Below are positions 20,503 to 30,422 of a DNA stretch of 64,000 nt, in pieces. The translations under genes and the position numbers were made by a program. The DNA comes from Sinorhizobium fredii (lineage in GTDB: Bacteria > Pseudomonadota > Alphaproteobacteria > Rhizobiales > Rhizobiaceae): positions 3,205,001 through 3,269,000 of the forward strand of contig NZ_CP024307.1 in assembly GCF_002944405.1 (NCBI RefSeq), in the 5' to 3' direction. A model generated the notes under the pieces. That model was not told the DNA's origin and made no database searches. It was given only the letters and a program-made list of their open reading frames with translations. Position 1 is the first letter of the stretch. Each line of letters begins with the position of its first letter.

Positions 20503-20612
20503 GTTTCTTACCTTTCACCATTGGCCGCCAGCGCGATTGCCTCCGGCCCTTCGAGGGGGCTGCACAACACCAGAATGTGGCGGTTCTGTAGCCGTCCGGC
20601 CGCGCAAGTGCG

Positions 20613-20641
20613 TTGACATAATCCGACCCCCCTCTTATCTG
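20613..20641 (+). promoter_or_regulatory. Sigma-70-type promoter of secA
   Basis: TTGACA (20613-20618), 17-base spacer, TATCTG (20636-20641). The -35 is perfect; the -10 matches the first three positions. It would give a leader of about 100 bases to the secA start at 20751. Confidence 0.55.
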
Positions 20642-20750
20642 TCACGCAACCTCGCGTCCAGAACAGTTTCCGGGCGTTTCACGGCATTAGACGGTTTTTC
20701 GAGCCGGACCTGAAACTCCCAGGGCGATAAATAAGGAAAGGACCATTCGG

Positions 20751-23456
20751 ATGGTCAGTCTCGGCGGCCTTGCCCGCAAGTTGTTTGGTTCCGCCAACGA
20801 TCGCCGCGTCCGCGGCTACCAGGGTCGGGTGGACGCAATCAACGCTCTCGAAGCCGACATGAAAACGCTGAGCGACGAAGCGCTCGCTGCAAAGACGGTG
20901 GAGTTTCGGAGCCAACTCGGCGAAGGCAAGACCCTCGACGACCTCCTTGTGCCGGCCTTTGCCGTGGTGCGCGAGGCCGCCCGCCGCGTTCTCGGCCTGC
21001 GTCCCTTCGACGTCCAGCTCATCGGCGGCATGATCCTGCACGAGCGCTCCATCTCCGAAATGAAGACCGGCGAAGGCAAAACGCTGGTGGCGACGCTGCC
21101 CGTCTACCTTAACGCGCTCGCCGGCAAGGGCGTGCATGTCGTCACCGTCAACGACTATCTCGCCCAGCGCGACGCCAGCATGATGGGGCGGATCTACGGC
21201 TTCCTCGGCCTGACGACGGGCGTCATCGTCCACGGCCTCACCGACGAGCAGCGCCGCGACGCCTATGCCTGCGACGTCACCTACGCGACCAACAACGAGC
21301 TCGGCTTCGACTATCTGCGCGACAACATGAAATACGAGCGCGCCCAGATGGTGCAGCGCGGTCACTTCTTCGCGATCGTCGACGAGGTGGACTCGATCCT
21401 GGTCGACGAGGCGCGCACGCCACTGATCATCTCCGGCCCGCTCGACGACCGCTCGGATCTCTACAATACGATCAATGACTTCATTCCGCTGCTGTCGCCG
21501 GAAGACTACGAGATCGACGAAAAGCAGCGCTCGGCCAATTTCTCGGAGGAGGGCACCGAGAAGCTCGAAAACCTCTTGCGCCAAGCCGGGCTCCTGAAGG
21601 GCGAGTCGCTCTACGACATCGAGAACGTGGCGATCGTCCACCACGTCAACAACGCGCTGAAGGCGCACAAGCTGTTCACGCGTGACAAAGACTATATCGT
21701 GCGCAACGGCGAGATCGTCATCATCGACGAGTTCACCGGCCGCATGATGCCGGGGCGTCGCTACTCCGAAGGTCAGCATCAGGCGCTGGAAGCCAAAGAA
21801 AAGGTGCAGATTCAGCCCGAGAACCAGACGCTCGCCTCGGTCACCTTCCAGAATTACTTCCGCATGTACGAAAAGCTTGCCGGCATGACCGGCACCGCGG
21901 CGACGGAAGCCGAGGAATTCGGCAACATCTACGGCCTGGAAGTGGTCGAAGTGCCGACCAATCTGCCGATCAAGCGCCTCGACGAGGACGACGAGGTCTA
22001 TCGCACCGCGGGCGAGAAGTACAAGGCGATCATCGACGAGATCAAGGCGGCCCACGAGCGCGGCCAGCCGATGCTCGTCGGCACCACCTCGATCGAGAAG
22101 TCCGAGCTGCTCGCCGATATGCTGAAGAAGAGCGGCTTCTCGAAATTCCAGGTGCTGAACGCCCGTTACCACGAGCAGGAAGCCTATATCGTCGCCCAGG
22201 CCGGCGTGCCGGGCGCCGTCACCATCGCAACCAACATGGCCGGCCGCGGCACCGACATCCAGCTCGGCGGCAACCCGGACATGCGCATCCAGCAGGAACT
22301 GGCCGAGGTCGAGCCCGGCCCCGAGCGCGATGCGCGCGAAAAGGCGATCCGCGAGGAGGTGCAGAAGCTCAAGGACAAGGCGCTCGCCGCCGGCGGCCTT
22401 TATGTCCTTGCCACCGAACGCCACGAAAGCCGCCGCATCGACAACCAGTTGCGCGGCCGCTCCGGCCGCCAGGGCGACCCGGGCCGCTCGAAGTTCTTCC
22501 TGTCGCTGCAGGACGATTTGATGCGCATCTTCGGCTCCGACCGCATGGACGGCATGCTGCAGAAACTGGGCCTCAAGGAGGGCGAGGCGATTGTCCATCC
22601 GTGGATCAACAAGGCGCTCGAACGCGCCCAGAAGAAGGTCGAGGCCCGCAACTTCGACATCCGAAAGAACCTCTTGAAATATGACGACGTGCTCAACGAC
22701 CAGCGCAAGGTCATCTTCGAGCAGCGTCTCGAACTCATGGACGCGGAAAGCGTCACCGAGACGGTCACCGACATGCGCAACGAAGTGATCGGGGATATCG
22801 TCGCCAAGCGCATTCCCGAGCGAGCCTATGCCGAGCAGTGGGATGCGGAAGGACTTAAGGCCGACGTCCAGCAATACCTCAACCTCGACCTCCCGATTAC
22901 CGAATGGGTCGCCGAGGAAGGGATCGCCGAGGACGACATTCTGGAGCGCATCACCGCCGCCGCCGACAAGGCCGCCGCCGAACGCGCCGAGCGCTTCGGG
23001 CCGGAGATCATGCAATATGTCGAGCGCTCGGTCGTGCTGCAGACGCTCGATCACCTCTGGCGCGAGCACATCGTCAACCTCGACCATCTCCGCTCGGTCA
23101 TCGGCTTCCGCGGCTACGCCCAGCGCGACCCGCTGCAGGAATACAAGTCCGAAGCCTTCGAGCTCTTTCAGGCCCTGCTCGTCAATCTCCGCCAGGCGGT
23201 ATCGGCGCAGCTGATGCGCGTCGAACTGGTGCGCGAGGCGCCCCAGGAGCCGCAGCCGCTGCCGCCTATGGAAGCCCATCATTTCGACCCGATTACCGGC
23301 GAGGACGACTTCGCGCAGGTGGCGCTTGGCGCCGCCTCCCCGGCAAAGCGCAACGCCGCAGACCCCTCCACTTGGGGCAATGTCGGGCGCAACGAGCCCT
23401 GCCCCTGCGGTTCGGGCAAGAAATACAAGCATTGCCACGGAAGCTACGAAGCCTGA
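20751..23456 (+). CDS. secA: Preprotein translocase ATPase SecA
   Basis: A full-length SecA of 901 residues. Walker A is MKTGEGKT (Lys110), the DEAD-type motif is in [19 protein letters not shown] near residue 210, and the C-terminus carries the zinc-binding SEC-C motif ([13 protein letters not shown]), which binds SecB. It drives post-translational export through SecYEG. The ribosome site is AAGGAAAGGA about 8 bases before the ATG at 20751. It is monocistronic: a terminator follows five bases after the stop, at 23461-23483. Confidence 0.99.
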   Translation: MVSLGGLARKLFGSANDRRVRGYQGRVDAINALEADMKTLSDEALAAKTVEFRSQLGEGKTLDDLLVPAFAVVREAARRVLGLRPFDVQLIGGMILHERSISEMKTGEGKTLVATLPVYLNALAGKGVHVVTVNDYLAQRDASMMGRIYGFLGLTTGVIVHGLTDEQRRDAYACDVTYATNNELGFDYLRDNMKYERAQMVQRGHFFAIVDEVDSILVDEARTPLIISGPLDDRSDLYNTINDFIPLLSPEDYEIDEKQRSANFSEEGTEKLENLLRQAGLLKGESLYDIENVAIVHHVNNALKAHKLFTRDKDYIVRNGEIVIIDEFTGRMMPGRRYSEGQHQALEAKEKVQIQPENQTLASVTFQNYFRMYEKLAGMTGTAATEAEEFGNIYGLEVVEVPTNLPIKRLDEDDEVYRTAGEKYKAIIDEIKAAHERGQPMLVGTTSIEKSELLADMLKKSGFSKFQVLNARYHEQEAYIVAQAGVPGAVTIATNMAGRGTDIQLGGNPDMRIQQELAEVEPGPERDAREKAIREEVQKLKDKALAAGGLYVLATERHESRRIDNQLRGRSGRQGDPGRSKFFLSLQDDLMRIFGSDRMDGMLQKLGLKEGEAIVHPWINKALERAQKKVEARNFDIRKNLLKYDDVLNDQRKVIFEQRLELMDAESVTETVTDMRNEVIGDIVAKRIPERAYAEQWDAEGLKADVQQYLNLDLPITEWVAEEGIAEDDILERITAAADKAAAERAERFGPEIMQYVERSVVLQTLDHLWREHIVNLDHLRSVIGFRGYAQRDPLQEYKSEAFELFQALLVNLRQAVSAQLMRVELVREAPQEPQPLPPMEAHHFDPITGEDDFAQVALGAASPAKRNAADPSTWGNVGRNEPCPCGSGKKYKHCHGSYEA

Positions 23457-23460
23457 CGAG

Positions 23461-23483
23461 ATGCCGCCTCCGGGCGGCATTTT
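23461..23483 (+). terminator. Rho-independent terminator after secA
   Basis: ATGCCGCC (23461-23468) pairs with GGCGGCAT (23473-23480) around TCCG and is followed by TTT. The distance from the secA stop is four bases. Confidence 0.85.
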
Positions 23484-23582
23484 CGCGTCCGAGACCGCGC
23501 CGCAGAGCGGCCTGCTGAACCGTTTGTTAACGCTGTTCTGGCAGAAGTGATGCCCTGTATTGCGTAATCTCAGGGTGTCTTC

Positions 23583-25010
23583 GTGTTGATGGCGGTATGT
23601 CAAACGGCCGGACGAATGCTGCCGTCGGCGCTGAGGCACCGCCTGTCCGATTCCGTGCAGCGGCTCCTGCCCGTGCTCACCGGCTCCGATACCCGCAGTC
23701 GCGCCCAGCGCATGGCGCTGATCGCCTTTGCGATCCGCATCCTAAGCGCGGCAATCGCCTTCGCCTCGCAGATCTTTCTCGCGCGCCTGATGGGCGAGTT
23801 CGAATACGGCATCTTCATCTTCGTCTGGGTGATGACGGTCCTGTTCGGCAATCTCTCCTGCCTCGGGCTCCCCACCGCGGTTATCCGGTTCCTGCCGGAA
23901 TACAGCACCACTTCGGAGCTTCCGGAAATCCGCGGCCTGACGACGACGGCGCGCATCTTCGCCCTCCTTTCCGCAACCGCCCTTGCCGCGATCGGCGCAG
24001 CGGGTCTGTGGCTCTTCGGCACGGCAATCGAGAGCTACTACTTCGTGCCCCTCTATCTCGGCCTCATTACCCTGCCGATGATTGCGCTCGGCGACGTGAT
24101 GGACGGCACGGCGCGCGCCCATAGCTGGCCGGTTGCGGCAATGAGCCCGACCTTCCTCGTGCGGCCCTTGCTGATCCTCGCCTTCATGGTCCTGGCAACG
24201 GTCGCGGGCCTGCCGTCCGCTGCAACGACGGCGATGGCCGCAGCGCTTGCCGCGACCTATGTGACGACGCTCGGGCAGTTCGCAATAATGGTCTGGCGGC
24301 TCGACCGGCACTACCTTCCCGGCCCGATGAAAATCGAACTCAGCCGCTGGCTGCGCGTCTCGATCCCGATATTCCTCGTCGACGGTTTCGGCTTCCTCTT
24401 GACCAATTCCGACGTCGTGATCGTCGGCCTCTATGTGAAGCCGGACGACGTGGCGATCTACTTTGCCGCCGCGAAGACCATGGCGCTCGTCCATTTCGTC
24501 ATGTTCGCGGTCAGGGCGGCCGCCGGCCCGCGCTTTTCGGCGGCCATGGCAGCGCGCGACCGGCATCAATTGGCGGAGATCGCCATCGAAAGCGCCCGCT
24601 GGTCGTTCTGGCCGTCACTCGCTATCGGCTGCACCGTCGTGCTGGCGGGTCCGCTGCTGCTGTCGCTGTTCGGCCCGGCCTTCCCCGCCGGTGCTCCGCT
24701 GATGGCGATACTGCTCACCGGTATCCTCGCCAAGGCCTTTGTCGGCCCCGCCGAGACCCTGTTGACGATGGCCGGACGGCAAAAGCTCTGCGTCATCCTC
24801 TATGTGGCCGCGCTCGGTGCCAATGTCGCGCTCAACGTCACGCTCATTCCGCTCTTCGGCTTGACCGGAGCGGCCTCAGCGACCGCGGGCGCGATGTTCG
24901 TGGAGGCGGCGATCCTGCATGTGGCGGTGAGGCACACCTTTGGTTTCACGCTCCTGGCACTTGCCGGCGCAAGGAGCGGTCATGACGAAAACGAGGCAAT
25001 CAAGCCATGA
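23583..25010 (+). CDS. Lipopolysaccharide/oligosaccharide flippase (MATE/MOP superfamily)
   Basis: A 475-residue integral membrane protein with about 12 predicted transmembrane segments, beginning near residue 45 (ALIAFAIRILSAAIAFASQI). The arrangement (FASQIFLARLMGEFEYGIF, the repeated hydrophobic blocks, RAAAGPRFSAAMAARDRHQL) fits the Wzx-like polysaccharide transporter family, which flips lipid-linked glycans. The start is uncertain: GTG at 23583, ATG at 23589 or ATG at 23616 are all in frame, none with a strong ribosome site. It overlaps the following acyltransferase gene by four bases (ATGA), so both are co-translated. No glycosyltransferase is adjacent. Confidence 0.85.
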   Translation: MLMAVCQTAGRMLPSALRHRLSDSVQRLLPVLTGSDTRSRAQRMALIAFAIRILSAAIAFASQIFLARLMGEFEYGIFIFVWVMTVLFGNLSCLGLPTAVIRFLPEYSTTSELPEIRGLTTTARIFALLSATALAAIGAAGLWLFGTAIESYYFVPLYLGLITLPMIALGDVMDGTARAHSWPVAAMSPTFLVRPLLILAFMVLATVAGLPSAATTAMAAALAATYVTTLGQFAIMVWRLDRHYLPGPMKIELSRWLRVSIPIFLVDGFGFLLTNSDVVIVGLYVKPDDVAIYFAAAKTMALVHFVMFAVRAAAGPRFSAAMAARDRHQLAEIAIESARWSFWPSLAIGCTVVLAGPLLLSLFGPAFPAGAPLMAILLTGILAKAFVGPAETLLTMAGRQKLCVILYVAALGANVALNVTLIPLFGLTGAASATAGAMFVEAAILHVAVRHTFGFTLLALAGARSGHDENEAIKP

Positions 25011-26281
25011 ACGGCAACATCCAGTTCCCCGGGGAAGCGAACGGAAGCGCGAACCGCCTGCTTGGCGGCCTGGCGCAACCGGCCGCCGATCCGACGCAGG
25101 CCGAACGGACCTTGATGGTGGGCAGGTCCGGCCGGCATCTGGCCATCTACCAGGCCCGCTCCGGCTACGAACTGCAGCGGGAGCTCGACTTCCTGTCCAA
25201 CCGCGCGATCGAGCCGAACGTCTTCTTCACTGGCCGCTTCCTGGCGCCCGCCATGCCACGGCTGGAGGATCGGGTGATTCGCCTCGCCGTCATCCGCGAC
25301 AGCAACGAGCGCAGCAGCCGCCTGCGCTTCCTGATGCCTTTCTCGATCGAGAAGCCGGGCTTCTCGATCGGCGCGCCGATCATTCGCGGCTGGTCCAATC
25401 CCTTCGGCCCCTTGGGCGTGCCGCTGCTTGACGCGGAAGACGCCGCCGAGACGATCAGCAACCTTTATACGGCGCTCGCCTCGCCCTCCTCCGGCATGCC
25501 GCAGGTGCTGGTGCTGCCGGACGTGCGCCTCAAGGGCAAATTCGCGCAGCTCGCCCGGGCCGTGGCGATCGGCGAGAACCTCCCGCTGACGGTGACCGAT
25601 ACCTTCGAACGGCCGATGCTCGAAAGCCTGCTCGACGGTCCAACCTATCTGCGCCAGGCGATCAGCCGGGCGCATTTCAAGGAACTGCGACGCCAGTGGA
25701 ACAATCTCGAAAAACACGGCAACCTCGCCTACAGCGTCGCGCGTCAACCGGAGGAGATCCGCTGGCGGCTGGAGGAGTTCCTGGCGCTCGAGGCCTCCGG
25801 CTGGAAAGGCCGCGAACGCAGCGCCATGATCATGGACCGCTTCCGCGCCGCCTTCGCGCGGGAAGCAATCACCAATCTCGCCGAAGCCGACAGCGTCCGC
25901 ATCCACACGCTCGATCTCGACGGCAAGGCGATCGCCGCGATGGTCGTGCTCATGATGGCCGGCGAGGCCTATACCTGGAAGACCGCCTATAACGAGGACT
26001 ACGCGAAATATTCGCCGGGCAAGCTGCTCTTGGCCGAACTCACCGAATGGCATCTCAACGACGCCAATATCGCCCGCTCCGATTCCTGCGCCGTGCCCGA
26101 CCATCCGATGATCGCCCGCTTCTGGCAGGAGCGCGAGGAGATGGGGACGCTGGTGATCGGCCTGCAGCAGAACCGCGACCGCGACGTGCGCCAGGTGGCG
26201 GCTCAGCTTCACCTCTACCGCAACACCCGCAACATGGCGCGGCTACTGCGCGAGAAGATCCGCGCGCTGGCCGGGCGCTGA
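25007..26281 (+). CDS. GNAT/BioF2-like acyltransferase (CelD-type)
   Basis: The 424-residue cytosolic protein has two halves. The C-terminal part (about 200-390) has the acyltransferase pattern of the GNAT_acetyltr_6/FemAB-like group (EFLALEASGWKGRERSAMI; YTWKTAYNEDYAKYSPGKLL; DSCAVPDHPMIARFWQER). Such enzymes acylate sugars or add amino acids in envelope polymers; CelD in cellulose synthesis is one relative. It starts inside the stop codon of the flippase gene, so it probably modifies the glycan exported by that flippase. Its exact donor and acceptor are unknown. Confidence 0.82.
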   Translation: MNGNIQFPGEANGSANRLLGGLAQPAADPTQAERTLMVGRSGRHLAIYQARSGYELQRELDFLSNRAIEPNVFFTGRFLAPAMPRLEDRVIRLAVIRDSNERSSRLRFLMPFSIEKPGFSIGAPIIRGWSNPFGPLGVPLLDAEDAAETISNLYTALASPSSGMPQVLVLPDVRLKGKFAQLARAVAIGENLPLTVTDTFERPMLESLLDGPTYLRQAISRAHFKELRRQWNNLEKHGNLAYSVARQPEEIRWRLEEFLALEASGWKGRERSAMIMDRFRAAFAREAITNLAEADSVRIHTLDLDGKAIAAMVVLMMAGEAYTWKTAYNEDYAKYSPGKLLLAELTEWHLNDANIARSDSCAVPDHPMIARFWQEREEMGTLVIGLQQNRDRDVRQVAAQLHLYRNTRNMARLLREKIRALAGR

Positions 26282-26291
26282 TGGGGCGGAA

Positions 26292-27938
26292 TCAGCGGTC
26301 GCGCGCTGCCTCCACCTCGGCAGCAGCCCTCTCCCGCAACAGCCGCCGGATCACCTTGCCCGAAGTGGTCAGCGGCAGGCTGTCGACGAACTCGATCTCG
26401 CGCGGATATTCGTGCATGGAGAGCCTGTTCTTCACCCAGTCGCGGATCGCAGCCGCGGTCTCTTCGGCTGCGGCGACACCGGGCTTCAGCACCACATAGG
26501 CCTTGACGATCTCGGTGCGGATCGGGTCCGGCTTGCCGATCGCCGCGGCCATCTGAACGTCCGGGTGGCCGACGAGACAGTCCTCGATCTCGCCGGGGCC
26601 GATCCGGTAGCCGGACGAGGTGATGACGTCGTCGTCGCGGCCGAAAAAGGTGAAGTAACCCTCCTGATCCATGACGCCCTGGTCGCCGGTGGTCATCCAG
26701 TCGCCGATGAACTTCGCCTCGGTCGCCTTGACGTTTCGCCAATAGCCCAGGAACATCACCGGATCGGGGCGCTTGATCGCGACTTGGCCGGTCGTGCCCG
26801 GCGGCAGCACACGCCCCTCGCCGTCGATGATCGCCACCCCATGGCCGGGTGCGGCCTTGCCCATCGAGCCCGGTTTCAATACTCCGAGGTCGGCGGCCGA
26901 CGAAATGACGATGTTGCATTCCGTCTGGCCGTAGAATTCGCTGACCTCGACGCCGAGCGCCTCCTTCGCCCAGTCGAAGGTCTCGCGCCCGAGCGCTTCG
27001 CCGGCCGAGCCGATCGTTCTCAGATCGAGCCTGTAGCGGTCGCGGGGCCGATCGACGGATTTGAGCAGCCTCAGCGCCGTCGGCGGAATGAAGGCGTTGC
27101 GCACATTCATCTCTTCCATGATGCGGAAGGCCACATGCGGATCGAACTTCTGCGCCGGCGAGGAAACCACCGGCACGCCGAAGAACAGCGACGGCAGCAA
27201 CGCGTTCAAGAGCCCGCCCGCCCAGGCCCAATCGGCCGGCGTCCACATCCGGTCGCCCGGCTGAGGCAGGAAGTGATGGTGAAACTGGAAACCCGGCAGA
27301 TGGCCGAGCAGCACGCGGTGGCCGTGCAGCGCCCCCTTCGGCGGGCCGGTCGTCCCGGACGTATAGATCATCAGCGCCGGATTGTCCGGCCCGGTATCGG
27401 CGGCGGCAAAACGGCCCTCGCCCGCCGCCAGCCGGTCGAAGAGCACCGTATCGGGCAGTTCCTCCTCTTCCGCCAGCACTACCAGCCGAAGCTCTGGCAG
27501 TTCTCTTCGGAACGCCGCAAGCCGCTCGTAGCCGAAGCGATTGGTGACGACCGCCGTCGCCCCGGCGTCCTGCAGCCGGTAGCTGAGCGCCTCGACGCCG
27601 AAAAGCAGCGCCAGCGGCAGGGCGATCGCGCCGAGCTTGTAGATCGCCGCATGGGCGATTGCCGCTTCGAAGCCCTGCTGCAGCAGAATGGCGACCCGAT
27701 CGCCCGGCTTGATGCCCTGCGCGGCAAGCCCGCCGGCAAAGGCCGAGGAGCGAGCCGCGAAGGCGCCGTATGTCAGTGAATGAGGCGCGGTGTCCGGGCT
27801 GAAATGCTGCAGGCAGATACGTTCAGGGTCACGCGCCGCCCATGCGTCGCTGACGGCGACGCCGATATTAAACCTCTCCGGAATCCGCCAGCGGAATTCG
27901 CGATAGAGGTCGTCGTATGTGTCGATCTTCGGTAGCAT
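26292..27938 (-). CDS. Acyl-CoA synthetase (AMP-binding, ACSM/Acs-like)
   Basis: A 548-residue AMP-forming ligase. It has the P-loop signature IYTSGTTGPPKGALHGH, the middle YGQTE motif (SEFYGQTECN) and the C-terminal SGKVIRRLLR with the catalytic lysine. Its closest features (DRMWTPADWAWAGG, RIGPGEIEDCL) fit medium-chain or short-branched acyl-CoA synthetases; the substrate is unassigned. The start at 27938 (MLPKIDTYDDLYREFRW) matches the family; the frame is open 37 codons upstream. It converges with the acyltransferase gene, 10 bases from its stop. Confidence 0.92.
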   Translation of the reverse strand: MLPKIDTYDDLYREFRWRIPERFNIGVAVSDAWAARDPERICLQHFSPDTAPHSLTYGAFAARSSAFAGGLAAQGIKPGDRVAILLQQGFEAAIAHAAIYKLGAIALPLALLFGVEALSYRLQDAGATAVVTNRFGYERLAAFRRELPELRLVVLAEEEELPDTVLFDRLAAGEGRFAAADTGPDNPALMIYTSGTTGPPKGALHGHRVLLGHLPGFQFHHHFLPQPGDRMWTPADWAWAGGLLNALLPSLFFGVPVVSSPAQKFDPHVAFRIMEEMNVRNAFIPPTALRLLKSVDRPRDRYRLDLRTIGSAGEALGRETFDWAKEALGVEVSEFYGQTECNIVISSAADLGVLKPGSMGKAAPGHGVAIIDGEGRVLPPGTTGQVAIKRPDPVMFLGYWRNVKATEAKFIGDWMTTGDQGVMDQEGYFTFFGRDDDVITSSGYRIGPGEIEDCLVGHPDVQMAAAIGKPDPIRTEIVKAYVVLKPGVAAAEETAAAIRDWVKNRLSMHEYPREIEFVDSLPLTTSGKVIRRLLRERAAAEVEAARDR

Positions 27939-28186
27939 GGGCCGCGCTGGAGTTTGCTGCAGCGCAGCAGCTAACACTTTCGCCCCGTGGAATTCAATGG
28001 GTGCGGGCCGGGTGAAGGAACTCGGAACAGGGACGAGGTCCGCTGGCATCTTGCCTGATAGAGCGAAAGCGCCGTTTCCGGTATAGTGCGGAGCTCAAGC
28101 GACCTCAGCCCGACGGCGGTCGGAGTCAAAGTCGTGCCAACCCATGCTGCATGACCTCCACATGACGCGGTAGGGAGGAGTATTCC

Positions 28187-28867
28187 ATGGCAAACCAGAT
28201 CCGGCCGCTGCAGCCGGGAGAACCCGCCCCCTCGTTCGCGCTCGCCGCGGCCAACCCTGAAGGAATGGTCTCTCTTGCCGATTTGCGCGGTCGCCCGTTT
28301 CTGATCGGCTTCTTTCGCGGTTTGCACTGCCCGTTCTGTCGACGTCAGGTGGAACAGCTTGCCGGCCTCCAGCCAGCGCTACGCGCCGCCGGGATAGAGA
28401 CCCTGGCGGTGATCAACACGCCGGTCGAACGCGCTCGCCTCTATTTCCGCCATCGGCCGACGCCGGTCACGCTCCTGTGCGACCCGGATTGCCACACGCA
28501 CCGGGCCTTCGGCGTGCCGCGGGGCGAATTCCTGCCCGATGGCAGCAGCGAGCGGCCCGAATGGCCCCATCGCGCATCGATGGCGCAGTTCGAGGCGGCT
28601 CGCATCAATCCTGCCGGCGTGTTCCCGGAGCCTTTGCAGCCCATGGAAGCCAACGTTGTCCTCAACGCCAGCGACGGCTTCGAGCTCGACGAAGCGGACA
28701 AAGCGATCCTGGCGGACCATGGCACCCAGCTCGTCGGGCATTATCTGGTCGACGCCACCGGCATCGTCGGCTGGGCGCAAATCGAGGCGCGCGACGGGCC
28801 GAACGACCTCTGCACCTTCCCAACCGCGGCGCAGATCCTTGCCGCCGCCGAAAACCTCGGACGCTGA
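28187..28867 (+). CDS. Peroxiredoxin-like (AhpC/TSA) redox protein
   Basis: The 226-residue protein has a thioredoxin-fold N-terminus with GEPAPSFALAAANPEG and FFRGLHCPFCRRQVEQL, giving a CPFC pair (Cys48, Cys51). The rest, with VERARLYFRHRPTPVTLLCDPDCHTHRAFG, is typical of AhpC/TSA-like proteins of unknown substrate. Cytosolic thiol peroxidase or related reductase activity is likely. GGGAGGAG before the ATG supports the start. It ends in a strong terminator. Confidence 0.88.
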   Translation: MANQIRPLQPGEPAPSFALAAANPEGMVSLADLRGRPFLIGFFRGLHCPFCRRQVEQLAGLQPALRAAGIETLAVINTPVERARLYFRHRPTPVTLLCDPDCHTHRAFGVPRGEFLPDGSSERPEWPHRASMAQFEAARINPAGVFPEPLQPMEANVVLNASDGFELDEADKAILADHGTQLVGHYLVDATGIVGWAQIEARDGPNDLCTFPTAAQILAAAENLGR

Positions 28868-28899
28868 CCCGGAGCGGAAGTCCGCCGGGGTATCTTTTT
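28868..28899 (+). terminator. Rho-independent terminator after the peroxiredoxin-like gene
   Basis: CCCGG (28868-28872), GCGGA (28874-28878), TCCGC (28881-28885) and CGGG (28886-28889) form a stem with one bulged A and an AG loop, followed by a run of five T at 28895-28899. It begins at the stop codon. Confidence 0.8.
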
Positions 28900-28922
28900 C
28901 GGTGTCGAAAGACGGGATCGAG

Positions 28923-29008
28923 TGGTGCCCCATGCCGGGGTCGAACCAGCACTCCTTTTGGGAACTCGATTTTGAGTCGAGCGCGTCTACCAATTCCGCC
29001 AATGGGGC
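28923..29008 (-). tRNA. tRNA-Leu (anticodon CAA)
   Basis: The minus strand folds as a class II tRNA of 86 bases: acceptor GCCCCAT pairs with ATGGGGC, the discriminator A and an encoded CCA end the gene. The anticodon stem CTCGA/TCGAG holds a loop CTCAAAA, so the anticodon is CAA (reads UUG). The long variable arm (from TTCCCAAAAGGAG) is as expected for leucine tRNA, and GGTTCGACCCC forms the T arm. The gene is alone. Confidence 0.97.
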
Positions 29009-29035
29009 AAGGCTCAAGCGATATCAGCGGTTTGG

Positions 29036-29065
29036 GATTTACACGATCGTTTTCGCGCCGGTCAA
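29036..29065 (-). promoter_or_regulatory. Promoter of the tRNA-Leu gene
   Basis: On the minus strand TTGACC (29065-29060), an 18-base spacer and TAAATC (29041-29036) precede the mature tRNA end at 29008 by about 28 bases, a normal leader distance. Confidence 0.55.
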
Positions 29066-29194
29066 TCGAGAAATTGCGATTTTCGCAGCGGCGATCACAA
29101 AAGCGTGCGGCCGGGGACCGGTGACGGCGATTTACAGCGGAACCGAACCTACATAAGAAGACGGGCGCCGTTTCGCCGCCCTTGCGAGGTATTC

Positions 29195-29704
29195 ATGATC
29201 GAGGCTTCCGCCGCCACGCGCCAGCAACTGCTTCTCGCCCTCGTCGTCACGCTCGGCATGGCGGCGACCGTCGGTGGCGCGCTCGGTTTCGAGCATATCG
29301 GCGGCTACATCCCCTGCGCCCTCTGCCTCATGCAGCGCGACCCTTATTACTACGGCATTCCGCTCGGCCTCGTCGCCATTGTCGCCAGCGTGCTGAAACT
29401 GCCGGCCTGGACGACGCGCGCGCTGCTCGGAATCGTCGGCGTCCTGATGCTCGTCGGCGCCGGGATCGGCGTCTATCACGCCGGTGCTGAATGGCATTTC
29501 TGGGAGGGTCCGTCGACCTGCGCGACGACCGCCCAGGGCATCTCCTCAAATGTCGGCGACCTGCTCGGCGATCTTGACGCGAAGCACGCTCCGTCCTGCA
29601 CCGACGCGGCGCTGCGCGTCCTTGGCCTGTCCTTCGCCGGCTGGAACGTCATCGCCAGCCTGATCCTCGCGGCGATCGCGCTGCGGGGCGCCGCCAAGGC
29701 GTGA
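29195..29704 (+). CDS. dsbB: Disulfide bond formation protein B
   Basis: The 169-residue protein has four predicted transmembrane helices and both cysteine pairs: Cys41/Cys44 in PCALCLMQR, and Cys109 (STCAT) with Cys135 (APSCTD). DsbB reoxidises the periplasmic dithiol oxidase DsbA and passes electrons to ubiquinone. The start is at 29195 (MIEASAATRQQ), the only one consistent with family length. No dsbA gene is seen nearby. It is preceded by the tRNA-Leu gene on the opposite strand. Confidence 0.95.
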   Translation: MIEASAATRQQLLLALVVTLGMAATVGGALGFEHIGGYIPCALCLMQRDPYYYGIPLGLVAIVASVLKLPAWTTRALLGIVGVLMLVGAGIGVYHAGAEWHFWEGPSTCATTAQGISSNVGDLLGDLDAKHAPSCTDAALRVLGLSFAGWNVIASLILAAIALRGAAKA

Positions 29705-29743
29705 GGTCGCAACCGCTCACGCCAAGATATTCGCATTGACCTG

Positions 29744-29760
29744 AAAAAAGGCACGGCCTT
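29744..29760 (-). terminator. Weak Rho-independent terminator after the HNH gene
   Basis: On the minus strand a short stem AAGGC-CGT-GCCTT is followed by four or more T. It overlaps the HNH stop codon at 29759. The stem is only 5 bp, so it is a weak call. Confidence 0.4.
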
Positions 29761-30316
29761 ACGGCTGCAGCTCGACATCCCAGTAGAGATAGTCCATCCA
29801 GCTTTCGTGCAGATGGTTCGGCGGGAAGAGCCGTCCATTGTTGTGCAGGTCCTGCACGGTCGGCTGGTACGGCCTTTGATGCGGGAACATGTGGGCCTGC
29901 TTCGGCAGCTTGCTGCCCTTGCGCAGGTTGCAGGGCGAACAGGCTGCGACGACATTTTCCCAGGTCGTCTGGCCGCCATGCGCGCGCGGGATCACGTGGT
30001 CGAAGGTCAGATCGTCCGGGGATCCGCAATACTGGCATTCGAACTTGTCGCGCAGGAAGACGTTGAACCGGGTGAAGGCCGGAAAGCGCGACGGCTGGAC
30101 ATAGCTTTTCAGGCAGACGACGCTCGGCAGCCGCATCGAGAAGCTGGGAGAGGAGACGGAGTGTTCGTATTCGGCAAGGATTATCACGCGGTCGAGAAAG
30201 ACCGCCTTGATCGCGTCCTGCCAGGACCAGAGCGACAAGGGGTAATAGCTCAGCGGCCGGTAATCGGCGTTCAACACAAGCGCCGGCAGGGCCTGAGGTG
30301 AGACTGCAATCGTCAA
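29759..30316 (-). CDS. HNH endonuclease family protein
   Basis: The 185-residue protein has a complete HNH motif with a zinc ribbon: CQYCG (residues about 98-102), DHVIPRAHGG (HNH core) and CSPCNLRKG, which bind zinc and the metal ion. This family is widespread in rhizobia as a single chromosomal gene with no associated restriction or phage genes nearby, so its role is unclear; DNA repair and restriction are both possible. It starts at 30316 (MTIAVSPQALPALVLNADYRPL). Confidence 0.9.
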   Translation of the reverse strand: MTIAVSPQALPALVLNADYRPLSYYPLSLWSWQDAIKAVFLDRVIILAEYEHSVSSPSFSMRLPSVVCLKSYVQPSRFPAFTRFNVFLRDKFECQYCGSPDDLTFDHVIPRAHGGQTTWENVVAACSPCNLRKGSKLPKQAHMFPHQRPYQPTVQDLHNNGRLFPPNHLHESWMDYLYWDVELQP

Positions 30317-30422
30317 GCGTATTCTCCTGAGCGATTCGGCATCTGCATCTTCTATATTAGGCCTGTTGCGACAGGATTGTGAAGCCGGAAAGAAAAACCA
30401 AACAAAGGATTCGCTTTTCTCT

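Noticed and set aside
20679..23639. A 986-codon open frame on the minus strand across secA
   Set aside because: Antisense shadow of secA with no domain, no ribosome site and overlap with the secA promoter region. Same cause as above.
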